A DNA stretch of 37,680 nucleotides, taken from assembly GCA_920105805.1 (NCBI GenBank), contig CAKKTI010000197.1, positions 1 through 37,680 on the forward strand. Reading direction: 5' to 3'. The notes under the pieces are model-generated. The model saw only the letters and a list, made by a program, of their open reading frames with translations, searched no databases and was not told the origin of the DNA. Position numbers and translations under genes: made by a program. Origin of the DNA: Condylostoma magnum. Lineage: Eukaryota > Ciliophora > Heterotrichea > Heterotrichida > Condylostomatidae. This document shows, one piece after another, positions 1-10,845 of this stretch (position 1 is the stretch's first letter; each line of letters begins with the position of its first letter).

Positions 1-1
1 G

Positions 2-898
2 GTTTAATAGTTAAAAGATCTAGGTAATGATCTTTATGCTTGGCAATCTAAGAGGAAGTGCAATATTTGCAGTATTAGATTTGCAGAGACTAAAGGTGTA
101 AAGTTTAAAAGGTTTTGTTGTTTTTTCTGCTTTAAAGCAGTATGTGTTGGCTGCTCTACTCATAATTTACAGCATTATAAGATACAAAGAAATGTTAGAT
201 GTTGTCATAGATGTTACATTTAATAAAAGGCAGAGAAATTATAGGAGAATATGTAGGATTATCATACCAGTTAAGAAGATGTTTAATAAGAAATCGAGAG
301 CTTTAAAGAAGATATTAATTGATTGCGTGATTAATTAAGTGATAAATCCACATAAGAACTCGAGAAGGAGTCTTTTCGTAGCTTATTAGAGAATGCTCAG
401 ACTAAAATTTTGAAAGTTTAAGATTATTTTGATAAGGTATAAAGATTAGCTTATAATCGTTTGAATCAAGTTCAAACTTAAGTTTTAAATATTAATCAAA
501 CTAGAAGATCTTAGATTGTTTAATCTAATGTAAAAACTATGAAAATAGAAAATGAAGACATATACAATCAAGTAAGTTAATTGAGAGAGAAGCATGACAA
601 GCTCAATGAAGAAATCTTTTAATCTTTGGCTTAATTGAAATAGGAAGAAACCCAGGAAAGAAATGCTGACTTTTTTGGTTCTGTGGCATAGTATTGTGAT
701 GAGGTTGAGTAAGATCATTAATTAGTTGACCACTTCTAGTAAAAAATATAGATTACAGAAGCAATGGTGAATTAAATGGGAACAAGAAGAGATAATGATT
801 AGAGTAAGGTACATCAACAATGCCGTTGTAATATTTATTAATTTTGTATTCATAGTTAATCTTTTACTTAACCAAGGTCTGTAGGAGAATTCAAGTGA
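2..898 (+). CDS. FYVE-like zinc finger / coiled-coil protein (5' partial)
   Basis: The gene is open from the window edge, so its start lies outside. The visible N-terminus has a Trp (residue 14) followed by a Cys-rich finger from residue 20 to about 72: CNIC, then CCFFC, CVGC and a final CCHRC. This is the four-pair Cys spacing of FYVE-related fingers, which bind phosphatidylinositol 3-phosphate on endosomes. The basic RHHCR core that contacts the lipid is absent (KRFCCFF instead), so lipid binding is doubtful. About 200 residues of Gln/Glu/Lys-rich coiled coil follow. One in-frame TGA reads as Trp (INWLRD). The gene ends in TGA TAA at 896-901, and the next ATG is at 915. The family call is moderate and no partner is evident. 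Confidence 0.6.
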
Positions 899-914
899 TA
901 AAACTCAATGGAAT

Positions 915-2204
915 ATGCTTTCTATATAATTTCTGCATCTAAATTTAATTTTATAATTTTTAAAAGATTCATTATAATATATTAGTAGGCGATTTATTAA
1001 AATAATACAGATAAAATATTAAGAAATATAATAAGGAACTTATATTGTCTAGTAGTCCCTGCTTTAAGCTAACTATTACGATAAATTATATGAATTGTTC
1101 TATAAAAAAGGGAGTAAAAAGGAGTTATCAATTAAATATACTATTTTATCAATAAATACGGCAATATCTATGTTTAAGTGGTCTAGGTAATAGTTTAGAA
1201 ACTCTAAAAGATACTTTATAGCAGAAAAAAACTTATTTTATGATACACTGCTATATGGTTATAAATTTAACTAATTGTTCAGGTAATCTTAAAGATTGCA
1301 AGCCGCTTTAGCTTTAATTATATTTACTCGAAAGCATAATTGCATTATAAAATTAGTAAATAATAGCTAAATAAGCAATATTTTATTATGCTATCTTATT
1401 CAAATTGATTCAATCATATAATAGTAGGTTAATAGGGTAAATTACTAAGCTAAATCAGATGCATCATTGGTAAGGAGCTATTAGGATTATAAGATTCAAG
1501 TTTTGTTAGCTTAATTATTTTGTCTATAGATTCTGTAACCCTTGATTAAAGAATATACAAGTTTAAGTTTATATTAAAAAAAGAATAAAACTATATTAAA
1601 AGATTTATTCTTAGCTTATTAATTTATTTTGTATGACTTCGCTAAATATATGGAAGCAATTGATTGGAATATAGCTAACATATATAGGCATTAGAAATAT
1701 ATAGGAATTAAGAAAATAATAAACCTCCAATATACCGGATTCAATCAAATTTATAGTATTTTATTATTGTTATTGCCCAATTATATCAAGTCTCCATACA
1801 CAATGATCAACGAATAATTTAAAATACTCAGAAGTAGTAATAAAGAATTTTCAGTCAATATTGAATGCATATAATTATGTATTAAATAAAATTACTAAAG
1901 TCTTATTCGGATATAACAACTTAATCGAGAAAGAATTAGGATATTTTGTTACTTCTATACATATTTATTTCAAAATGCAATAATCTCAATAATATTGATT
2001 TTAAATAAATTACTTAATATTATAATCTATTTCCAGTACTATATAACAAATAATTAAGTTGGATTATAATGCCAGATACAATAATAGCACTTAATCAAAT
2101 CTCTGATTAATCAGCTTCCAATTTTAAATCCACCCCAAGTAAAGCTTGATTCATTAATAGAAAATTATTTAAATGATTAGCTTACTTGCATTTTTAAAAT
2201 TTAG
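915..2204 (+). CDS. Unrecognised 429-residue protein
   Basis: The ATG is 17 nt after the stop of the previous gene. The frame runs about 430 codons with no TGA at all, which is unlikely by chance in sequence this AT-rich, while the other + frames collect several TGAs. The predicted protein is rich in Ile, Leu, Gln and Lys, mostly helical in appearance, with no clear membrane segment or known motif. A Trp-containing stretch near the middle (MEAIDWNIANIYRH) looks like an ordinary folded domain. The stop is TAG at 2202-2204, with TAA at 2208 as an alternative. The GSK3-like gene starts 17 nt further on at 2222. No function is assigned. Confidence 0.6.
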
Positions 2205-2221
2205 TTATAACATTATAATCA

Positions 2222-3349
2222 ATGGTTAAATAGGGAAATTAAACTTAGACAGCAAAGCATGATAATTCATTATGTCTATACGAAAACTCAAGATAGCAGG
2301 AAGACTTCCTTCAAAATTAATCAAGGAATTCAAACTCAGACAACAACTAAACATAGGGACAAGTTTACAATTTGTCCTTTTATACTAAAGGAAGTTTCGG
2401 CAAAATTTTCAAGGCAAATTTATAGAGGACCTAAGAGACAGTAGCTGTTAAAAAGGTTATTTAGGATCATATGTACAAGAATAGAGAGATATAGATCCTT
2501 GAATCCTTATCGCATCCGAATATAATACACTTAAGAAATTATTATTACAAATAAGATAATAAAAGGTAAACTTGGCTTTACATCATAATGAATTTTGTTG
2601 ATTCTGATCTTAGGAGGCAAATACTGCTATAGAAAAAGAGTAATAGCACTATTTAGATATAATTAATAAAAATTTACGCATTTTAGTTACTTAGATCATT
2701 GGCCTATTTATAAGCAAAGGAAATTTGTCATAGAGATATCAAGCCAGAGAATATTTTAATAAACCCTGATACCTAGGAACTCTATCTTTGTGATTTTGGT
2801 AACGCAAAAAGACTTAATAAGAAGGAAAATAACATCACATATATTTGCAAAAGATAATATAGAGCCCCAGAGTTACTGCTAGGTAGTATACAATATAATA
2901 CTACTATAGACCTATGAAGTGCAGGGTGTGTCATAGCTGAAATGCTCATAGGCCGTCCTCTGTTCAGAGCAATAACTACAGCTGATTTACTTATTGAAAT
3001 CTTCTAACAATTTGGAACTCCAACAGTAGACGAATTCAGGACTCTAAATCCCCGATTTGCTTAATATACATTTCCAAAGCTAAAGGGCAGATTCTTATAA
3101 GACATTCTCGTAACTGACGAACAAAAACAAGCAACTGAATTACTTATGAGCATCTTTTAATACAACCCAAATTAACGCCCAAAAGCGATTTAATTACTCT
3201 TAGATCCTTTTTTTGACGATTTGAGAGAACTTATTACAATACCTCCTGATTTCAGCGCTCATTTATTCAATTGAACTGATTTTGAGATTGACTAATATGA
3301 AGAATATTTATCATATATAAACCCAGAATTTGACGAGTGCTTTTGTTAG
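2222..3349 (+). CDS. GSK3: GSK3-family protein kinase (shaggy-like)
   Basis: A 375-residue CMGC Ser/Thr kinase closest to glycogen synthase kinase 3. Visible in order: a short Ser/Gln/Asn-rich N-tail; glycine loop KGSFG (56-60); VAVKK with catalytic Lys77; KNREIQIL with Glu89; HRDIKPEN (170-177); CDFGNAK (190-196); activation loop ITYICKRQYRAPELL with Tyr207; LWSAG; and C-lobe FFDDL followed by LFNWTDFE, the GSK3-type tail. The three basic residues that bind a primed phosphate in GSK3 (Arg88, Arg171, Lys196 here) are present. Odd points: the first Gly of the glycine loop is Lys/Thr, and the first Tyr of the usual YYRAPE is Gln. Two TGAs (in LWSAG and FNWTD) sit at positions that read as Trp. 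The gene ends TAG TAA. The Ser9-type inhibitory site of animals is not seen. Confidence 0.9.
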
Positions 3350-3381
3350 TAAAAATTAACCAAAATGATACTTAAATCAAA

Positions 3382-3972
3382 CTAAGTTCCAGCCATTGCA
3401 GCAATTTCTTCAATCTTTTTAACATTTGGAACGTCAATCTCGTCTTCCCACGTCTTATTAACCATATCAATTTTTTCCTTCATCTGCTCTAAGGTTTCTT
3501 TCAACATATTAGCAAATCTGTTGGACATTTCCTCAATCTTTTTCTTAAGTTCACTAATTTCCTCATCTTTTTCTCTAATTCTTGAGTCTTTCTCCTTCTA
3601 TACCTCTTCAATTTGCTAATTCCTCTTCTAAATCTACCCTTAATAATCCTGAATACTAGATGTCAATACTGAGATCTTATCATCCTTCTCCTATTACATT
3701 GATTTATACTAGCGAGTCATATCACACGTAACATCCCAATCCCTTTTCTTCTCCTCCTCTAAATCATACGTAAGCACTTCAACCTTTTACCTAAGCTCAT
3801 TCTCAGCTGCTCTTTCCCTATTAGCCATTTCCGTTTCCATAATCAGTCTCTACTATAATGACTTAAATTCTACCTAAAGTGCTGCATGCATCTCAGGCTC
3901 AGGCAAATTACTAGTAAAATTCTCCTTAGCCTTCTTCTTTCCCTTTCCTCCCTTCTTTTTCTTTCCTCCCAT
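3382..3972 (-). CDS. DRC12: Dynein regulatory complex subunit 12 (CCDC153-like)
   Basis: A 196-residue, almost entirely coiled-coil protein. It has the layout of DRC12/CCDC153, a nexin-dynein regulatory complex subunit that helps regulate axonemal dyneins: a Lys/Gly-rich start (MGGKKKKGGKGKKK), a first coil, a central DMTRQYKSMQQEKDDKI matching the EMSRQC-type motif of the vertebrate protein, and a C-terminal coil with LKKKIEEMSNRFANMLKETL followed by the conserved Trp (NKTWED). The match is from memory of the family; length and motif order agree. It converges with the GSK3-like gene, with 32 nt between the stops. The chosen stop is TAG at 3382-3384; there is no tandem stop. The start is the only ATG that gives the Lys-rich N-terminus. 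Confidence 0.75.
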
Positions 3973-3994
3973 TTTATACTAAAACTTTTAAATA

Positions 3995-5140
3995 ATGAAA
4001 CTAGAGACTTTTATCGATATAAGGTTCGGGGACCCTGTAAGTGCCATTACTATGAGCTATGCAGGGCTGGCATACGGGTCTATGATGGGTAGGATTCTAT
4101 ACTACGAGTTTCAGTCATAGTAGGAAAATGTGATAAATGAGTTTAGTGAAGAGTGTATACGAGGGATTTGGCTGGATCCTGAGAATACGCTGTATATAGC
4201 CATTGGGGACTTGAAATGCCTATCTATTCCTTACCCTAATGACTCAAGGTGCTAAAGAGAGGTTATTCATCATGATCGCACACATACATTAGCGAGTTGT
4301 TATTATACATTAGCTGTTATGAATAAGTATAATGTAATTGTTTTCACTCTTGACTCAGGAATTGAGGCCGGGTTGGTGGCCAATTAGTACTTAAATACTC
4401 TGTATGTCACGGATTTATTAAATCATATTAAAACGACTGTTTAGATACCCACGCTGTCCTTGAACACTTTACCATGTGATTATAAGAAAAACAGGTTTTT
4501 GTTTATGGATTGGGATTAAAATGGATCTAAATTGCATCAATGCGCTTTAGAGGAAAATGCTATTGATTAAGTTTTGTATGAATTTCCTAAAAATTATGGA
4601 AGTGTTGGATTTGTTAGATATTTTGGGGATAAAGTTGTATTTGTGTATGATTTTAGGCAGATTATGTTGTTTGATACTACTAAAAAAGCAATTGAAAGGC
4701 AAATTGGAAGGCATAGGTCAGACATAGCAGCACTGACTGTTGTTAATTTAAAATCTTTCCGACTGAGGCATATTGTAAATGGTTTGAATAGAGACTTCAA
4801 TTAAGGAAATCTGGAGAACGGATTAATTCCTGAAAATTCGTAAGAAAGATAATAAGAGTATCCTAACAAGCTTATAATAGTTACAGCTGACTTATAAGGA
4901 AACATCGTCTTAAGAGATAATGATACTATACTGGAAGAGTTCAAAATCGGAAATTTGAGTGACTTAACCAAGGAGTACCAGGAAAAAGAGTACTTTTCAC
5001 TGGGATATCCCTATTTCATAACAGTTTTTGGGCCAAGAATCGCGGTTTCAACTGATTTTGGAGTATTGGTCTTAAGATCTTTTTATTTAGAAAACCCAAG
5101 AAATAGTTAGAACAATAATTACAATATTATAAATTATTAA
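3995..5140 (+). CDS. WD40-like beta-propeller protein of unknown role
   Basis: A 381-residue protein built of repeated beta-rich units: AITMSYAGLAYGSMMGRILY (about residues 18-37), IRGIWLDPENTLYIAIGD, IVFTLDSGIEAG, VVFVYDFRQIMLFD, LIIVTADLQGNIVLRD and VFGPRIAVSTDFGVLVLRSF. The hydrophobic-x-D/G-hydrophobic pattern is that of propeller blades, but the WD dipeptides are mostly degenerate, so the exact family is not clear. No membrane segment is seen. The ATG is 22 nt from the DRC12 ATG on the other strand, so the two share a very short divergent spacer. The gene ends TAA TAG at 5138-5143; its last 14 nt overlap the 3' end of the RING gene on the opposite strand. Confidence 0.65.
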
Positions 5141-5544
5141 TAGAATGTCCATTAATGCTATTGCTATTTAGAACTTACATATGCCTTATTAGGAGGGAGA
5201 ACTCATCTATTACCATTGTCTCTGCTAATTCTACAAATTGTATTATATCAGTAGTAGTTAAATTGGGGCTGGTTTATTAGTTGTTTACAAATTTAACCTC
5301 TTGCTTTTAATGCGTGGTGTAATAAGTCGTCCTTTTAGGTATTTTTACAATTTTTGTAAAGGTTTATCGGCATACTGGGCAGGCATTTACTGTCTGTGAT
5401 ATATCTTACACTTGATCAGTACAATATGCAGTTATAGCAAAACAGGTGAGAGCATGAATCTAGTTATCCCTAAAATTGAATAGGATTAAAGCAAATACTA
5501 CAGTTTTCTGCTGTTTGGGTAAAGCGAGTTTATATTCTATTCAT
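5127..5544 (-). CDS. Small C3HC4 RING-finger protein (likely E3 ubiquitin ligase), one 16-nt intron
   Basis: A 133-residue protein after removal of a 16-nt intron at 5394-5409. The RING lies near the N-terminus: CSIC, then DSCSHLFCYNC, then, only after splicing, ACPVCRQTF, giving the full C3HC4 ligand set of RING E3 ligases that recruit an E2. Without splicing the last Cys pair is out of frame, so intron and domain support each other. The C-terminal half is Thr/Asn/Gln-rich with a short helix (IIQFVELAETMVIDEF) and no known domain. The start ATG at 5542-5544 is 8 nt downstream of the TAA TAA TAA ending the WD40 gene on the same strand. The stop at 5127-5129 is the most distal choice; earlier TAA codons are possible. 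Confidence 0.8.
5394..5409 (-). other. 16-nt spliceosomal intron in the RING gene
   Basis: On the minus strand this reads GTAAGATATATCACAG: a GT donor with a GTAAG consensus and a CAG acceptor. Removing it joins YWSS to TVNACPVC and restores the last two RING cysteines in frame. The 15-16 nt length is characteristic of heterotrich ciliates (known for Stentor and Blepharisma). Confidence 0.85.
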
Positions 5545-5552
5545 TTTTATTA

Positions 5553-6848
5553 TTATAAAAATATGTAGAAGTGATTTATAACTGTTTTAATAGCTTTTGT
5601 ATAAGAATTTTGTTATAATTTTACTGATTTTAATTCATATCATCTATTATCAAACGTTTTAGGGTAATATATTACTAACTACAAAGCCCAAAGCATTATT
5701 TCCTTATTTCTGTGATTTGGTAATATTCCAGTATTTCAAGAAATTACAAACTTTTAGCTGTTTGAAATAACAACTGAGTGAATTTCCATTAAATAATCAG
5801 CTATAATCCTGCTTTAAGTTGGATCTTCAGTATTTCAAAGCCTTATGGTAAAATCAGAACTCCCTGATACAACAATTTTGCCATTATTTGACAGGCTAAC
5901 CGACGTTAATCAATCTTAATGTTACCCAATTTCTCTAATATCCTTGCAATTGTTTAAATTTAGTAGTAAAATTTCCTCCTTTGCTCCTGTAAACGCTAAT
6001 AACTATTCATTTTTTGACATGCTGAGTGATTTTACACAGTCTGAATGGTTTCATAATAATTTGTTTTTATCCAAGCTGTGTAAATGCCATGATCTAATAG
6101 ATAAATCATTACTTCCAGATATGATGAATTATTCACTACTTGAAAGACATATTTAGTTAATTCTATGGTGATGGCTTCCTATAATCCTATAATTTCACTA
6201 GTTCTGGATATCTCATAGTTTAATAAATTAATCATTGTCTATAGATACTATAAAACTATCATTTTTAGATAAGCATAATTAAGTCTATCTGTTCTATTAA
6301 TTTATAATAGTTCTATTTCCTTATGAGTTACATATATTTCATAGTTTAATTGTATTATCTCTACTTGATGACACAATAAATTCTTCACTATTTGAGATAC
6401 AAATTGAGAAAACTTCATCACTGTGTCTTCCTATCTTACAATTCCAGATTTAATTTGTAAGGTATCATAATTTTATCGTTTTTCCTTTACTACAGGATAC
6501 TATAAAGTTTTCTTTTCTTGAAATGCAAGCCTAGTTAATATTATTTGAGTGACTGCCTATTAATTGGTCTTTATATTAAATGCACGGTTTATTTGATTTT
6601 TATGTTTTAAATTATCATACAGCTAGTAAATCAACTAATTACTTATGATATGCTATTATCTGATTAACTGTATAAATACTTTGTTGGCTTATTTATAAAC
6701 GCTTATTTTTTATGAATCAATGCCCATTCTTAAAAGAATGATATTATATTAGTTACTATAGCTTTTCTCTCTTATAATTAACCAATACATTTAGAATTTG
6801 CTATGATAAATATTATATCTTTCTTTAGTCATAATCGAATAATTCCAT
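5553..6848 (-). CDS. Seven-blade WD40-repeat protein
   Basis: A 431-residue protein with an N-terminal helical region (about 1-110) and then seven WD40 repeats filling one beta-propeller. The blade ends are visible as TIKLWYL, TIKLWNI, FIKLWDI, SIRSWHL, EILLLNL, TIRLWNT and EIMLWAL, each preceded by an S/G-x-S-x-D-type turn (SSSRDN, SGSNDL, SGSSDF). Most of the repeat-ending Trp codons are TGA. A tail of about 40 residues follows the last blade. Such propellers are protein-binding platforms; the partner is unknown. Its place between two RING-finger genes on the same strand suggests, but does not show, a ubiquitin-ligase role. It ends TAA TAA TAA at 5547-5555. The start is 42 nt after the stop of the upstream RING-H2 gene. 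Confidence 0.85.
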
Positions 6849-6890
6849 GATTAAATAAAAACTACAACAACTCAATATTTAAACATACAA

Positions 6891-7622
6891 CTAATCATCT
6901 CTTAAGCCTTGCTTGCAATTGGGACAAATTGCCTTTATAACTAGCCACTCTCTAATACATGGCGGATGAAACCTGTGCTCACACCTTGGAAGCTAAATAC
7001 AGTTATTTCCAATCTGTTTATATTTTACCTCAAAGCTATAAAAGCAAATACTGCACATTTCCTCGAATTCTTAACTAACAGTAAACTAACTGTCTATTAT
7101 TTCCCTCATTTCATCATCGTCTAGTCCAATAGTATGAAAATTCTGAATCAGGATATTATCCGCATCTTAAATAGGCCTTAACCTCCTCTCTCTTAAAATA
7201 TTCATAGAAGCTGCCATAGCTGCAATGGAGACACTGAGAATGAGTATAAAAGAGATTGTAAGCCATAGTATTATCACTCATTTTAAGTCATTATTGGGCA
7301 ACTGATTAAAACTTACACAATCCGGCTCATTCATCTAAATCTCACTGAATCAATATAATCCTAAAATAGTCCAAATGATCACGAATGGATATATAACGAA
7401 AGTTAAGTATCCCATAGCAACAGTACTGCTAGTATTAGTTCTTCTGATTTAAAGAAAAATAGTAATAATTCTTGATTGAAAGAAAGCCAAATATATTCCC
7501 ATTAGTCACCCGTTTATTGGCACTTTGCACGAGTACTCGGATCACTGTATTGAAAGCACAATAATCAAGTAACAGAAGCATATTAATAGAATGAAGTCTA
7601 GACAGGATACCTTAAATCTCAT
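6891..7622 (-). CDS. Multi-pass membrane RING-H2 protein (putative E3 ubiquitin ligase)
   Basis: A 243-residue protein. An N-terminal hydrophobic stretch (LDFILLICFCYLIIVL, signal peptide or first membrane segment) is followed by three more probable membrane segments: IYLAFFQSRIITIFL, LTFVIYPFVIIWTILGLY and WVIILWLTISFILILSVSIA. A cytosolic acidic linker leads to a C-terminal RING-H2: CSIC, LPRCEHRFHPPC, REWL and CPNC, the C3H2C3 pattern with the Trp typical of active E3s. This is the usual layout of membrane-anchored E3 ligases acting in ER or endosomal quality control. It ends TAG at 6891-6893. The start ATG is only 14 nt from the ATG of the divergent gene at 7637, so one of the two starts may be further inside. 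Confidence 0.85.
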
Positions 7623-7636
7623 ATTTACGACAAAAA

Positions 7637-8143
7637 ATGAAATCAATTATACAAGTTTTCCAAAGTCTCAAATAAGGATTTAAGATTTTCTTAAATAATA
7701 GGAAAAATTTACCCAAATCCAGTAAAAATCGCTGCAAAGCTCAACATTTATCTGTTCCCGCAAAAAAGCTGTTGATTCAATCTGAAATTTCAATCAACTA
7801 GCCGATTAACTGGGCTATTCTTCTAGCTTAAATTAAAAATAAAAGAGAATATGAGAACAGTAATTTTCTAAGTTTACAAGGCTAGTAAACTGGGCTACTT
7901 GGCATACTAGACTTTGATACTAAAGCGCAGACTGTTAAGAGTTACAAAACTTTTGATGGAAATCAAATACTGTGCAGATCCATGGTAAATTTTAGGAAGC
8001 ATAGGGTGCAAGTGAGCAGTTTACTAGAGTCTTTGAGGACCGTGGAATCTGTTGAACTTTCAGACAGAGAATCCTCTGATAGCTACCCTACTACTCATTC
8101 ATCTGAAATCGAAGACTCCCTATCTGAGCTAGAGTAGGAATAA
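7637..8143 (+). CDS. Unrecognised small protein with acidic C-terminus
   Basis: About 168 residues. A basic N-terminal third (many Lys/Asn), a central stretch around GLLGILDFDTKAQTVKSY that may be folded, and a C-terminus rich in Ser, Glu and Asp (VESVELSDRESSDSY, then EIEDSLSELEQE) that looks disordered and phosphorylatable. No motif is recognised. The last codons are GAG TAG GAA TAA, so the end is either 8137 or 8143. The start is the first ATG after the divergent RING-H2 gene. Confidence 0.5.
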
Positions 8144-8329
8144 GTAAATATTAAAAATATGAGCTTAACACTATAAATCATAGGATTGTGATCCTTTAGT
8201 ATTTGAATTATGAATAAAGTTAACAAAATGTAAAAAAACCAAAGACTGCATTGAAAACAGTATTACTAGTCTTAATATACACCTATAATAACTATATTTC
8301 ATAATACACTATAATTATTACATTTTAAT

Positions 8330-9112
8330 ATGTAAAACTCCCAATAACAGTCAATTGAGTTAATTAAGCCAGAGTACTAAAATTTCTTCCAATAATGACG
8401 TTAAAATGCCCCTTAACCAGAACTGAAAGGCCTTAGAATACTATAATAAGTTTTCAAAAACCAAGGGAAGAAAAGATTCAAATAATTCGTACAAAAACAG
8501 TCGAAACCTCCCTAAATAAACTACATATCCTCTTCCTATGCCAACCAATTCGGTGAATCCAGCCAAAACTAAGTAGATATACTAAAATACCGTTCCTTAT
8601 CCCAACTACCTTACAGTCAAATTTTAAATAAGGAGGCTTTAAGATTTGTTGAAAACTGGATAAAAATTGAGCAAAATACTGAATATGTAAGCTTTTTACT
8701 TCAATTTCTACGAGGATTTCACAGTGTGACGAAGGTGGCAGGAGAGGTTCCTACATCTATAAACCAGCATAGTTATAGATGGCACAGTAGTGAAGACATA
8801 AACAGAAGCAAAAGCAATAGAAGCCAGGTGGGAAGATTAGTACTTTAGTAAAATCCGTAGATTTTACGACAAACTGAGTCAGTAGAAAGGCCTAAAACTG
8901 ATATAAAAAAGTCTTCATTACCAGGGGCCTCGGAGCTACGGTAAAAGTTTATGAAAGGTAATGGAAATGTAATATAGTGAATAAGCGGGGCGAATAGGAG
9001 ATAATAGACGCTTTATTAGGACAGCTACTAGGTGCATTGTGGAACATAGGAATATGTTTAATTAAGAAGAAGCGGAAATAGGTCTATTGCAGTTGGATTA
9101 TTACCTAAGTAG
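8330..9112 (+). CDS. Unrecognised 260-residue Gln/Ser-rich protein
   Basis: The frame is coding-like (balanced Lys/Glu/Gln/Ser) from about 8330. An in-frame ATG at 8210 would add 40 residues, but the sequence between is very AT-rich and looks intergenic, so the later start is preferred. The protein has a central block (EALRFVENWIKIEQNTEYVS followed by LLQFLRGFHSV) that may be helical, and a Ser/Arg/Gln-rich tail. No family is recognised. It ends TAG at 9110-9112, 10 nt from the stop of the convergent helical-protein gene. Confidence 0.5.
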
Positions 9113-9122
9113 TTTAATTATT

Positions 9123-10598
9123 TTAAATAAATTCTTGCAATTGTTCCAGAGAATGTAAAGTAAGCTGCAGATTTTCTGTTTCTGGGGCATTTTGATGCAT
9201 TTTTTCTAGGGATTAGTGCAGTGGTTATATCATGGTTTAGTAGAGGGAGATGTAAGGGTAATTTGGGAATTTTCGGATTATCATGATTAACAGCTAAGCA
9301 GAGGAATGATAAAGTTAAAGCTTCTCTTTTTCTGGTTTTTATTATAAAGCAAATTATAGGAACTTTTCAAGGTTTATCGGATCATTAAAAGGAAAAATTG
9401 TTAAGTTATGTTAGCGTAGTGTATCTAATATTAAAGCTTAAGCTCCGTCTTTGTCGTATGATTTTAAAAGGTATAGTAGGATTCTGTATTGTAAGATTGG
9501 AGTATATGTATTTATAACCTTTTTGAATATTTAGAGATAACGTAGTTTTATTGGCTTTTCCTACTAACCACCTAGTATATCCAGAATAGTGCAGAAGAAA
9601 TCATAGCATTTTCCGTTACAATAGCAAAATAGATTATTTAAGGTAGTTTGCTGGTCTAAATTGTCAAAAATGTATTCTAATATTTCTATGAATGTTTCTG
9701 ACTTCTATAAAAGGAATTTGGTAACTAAAGATAATCAGATTCTTTTATTTTCATTCAAAGTTAAAACAAGAGGTAAAGGACTATCATTGTTTTTAAAGGC
9801 ATAGTATACTATTTCTGTACATGCTGTGTTTTTTCATTTATTTTCTTTGAATAGTATTCAAAACGTATAAAAGCTTTAAGTCATTTAAAGCACTGTATTT
9901 ATGATTTCTTGCTTATTACTCTCAAATTTATTCACCTTTGTATATAGCTGCAGATAATCAATTAAAATTTCAATTATCCTTAAATTATTGATAAACTTAC
10001 TAGTATATTAAATGATTTACAATATATTCTAATGGCCAAGTATAACATTACAGCTTTCTACTTCATTGCTTATTACTCTTAAATAAGTTCTTAGTAAATC
10101 CTATACTAATAAATAATCTTTTAATTGTATCTAATTAATTATTCCTGGAAGGAGAATTCCAATGCTTAGTTTAATATCGTCTCATACAATATCATAATCA
10201 TCTGGCTCTTACATTAAACTTTCCTTTAAAAGTCAAAGGGGAAAGGAATTTTCTTCATCTGCTAGTAATTAAACCATAATTGAATTCAACTCAATGATTG
10301 CCTCTCTTGGATTACAAATATTACTGTATTGAATAGCTAGATTTTAGAACACCTGGTTGTCATAATGAATAAACAGCAATCTTAGTATTGGATCTAGAAG
10401 ACTTTCTCGTTTTAGTCTATCAATATATGGTAGAATACTCTAGAAGCATTATTCAAAGTGTGAATTTAACTCTGACTTTTTCGAAACACTCATTGTAAGG
10501 TCTTATATTTAATAACAAAGTTAAACTTCACTCATGTCATCTTAAACATCCTGAAACACTTTCAGTTTTTATTCAAACAGCATAATTTGTGATTCCAT
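9123..10598 (-). CDS. Helical (possibly HEAT/ARM-like) 491-residue protein
   Basis: Long, strongly coding minus-strand frame. The protein is rich in paired amphipathic helices (for example ILPYIDRLKRESLLDPILRL, and NLRIIEILIDYLQLYTKV), acidic loops (QEPDDYDIVWDD) and regular Leu/Ile spacing, as in armadillo- or HEAT-type scaffolds or other all-helical proteins. No signature confirms a family, so this is a fold-level guess only. Several TGAs read as Trp. Stop candidates are TAA 9123-9125, TAA 9114 and TAG 9105; the first is used here because it leaves the convergent + gene free. The start ATG at 10596-10598 is followed upstream by a 247-nt AT-rich spacer shared with the divergent gene at 10846. 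Confidence 0.65.
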
Positions 10599-10845
10599 TT
10601 TAACTATGTATTTAGATCAATTTACTTTAAACAGCTGATATTATAAGAAAGGACACATGTGTATTAAAATTCCTAAATACTTCAATAAATCAAGTGTAAT
10701 AGCATAGGATGATTACTATGACGTTTGCTAGAATATAATAAATTTTACAAAGCTTCATATTTATTACATCATATAAAAATAAATGTTATCGAACCTAAAT
10801 AGCTTTGATTACTAACTTAATCCATCACCTTTCAGCTGTAAGGAT
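10599..10845. promoter_or_regulatory. Divergent intergenic spacer
   Basis: This 247-nt AT-rich gap separates the ATGs of two divergent genes and is one of the longest such gaps in the window. It must hold both promoters and 5' leaders. No defined motif, tRNA or repeat is recognised. Confidence 0.35.

Noticed and set aside
908-2221. Frame-2 ATG at 908 running open into the GSK3-like kinase as one fusion protein
   Set aside because: That frame collects several TGAs and has poor composition, whereas frame 0 from 915 has none for about 430 codons and ends 17 nt before the kinase ATG.
9113-10100. Plus-strand reading with a perfect 16-nt GT-AG segment (9155-9170) that would extend the gene at 8330 into a membrane-like protein
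   Set aside because: The minus strand of the same interval has a far more protein-like frame with balanced charged residues over 490 codons; the plus-strand reading is its hydrophobic antisense shadow.
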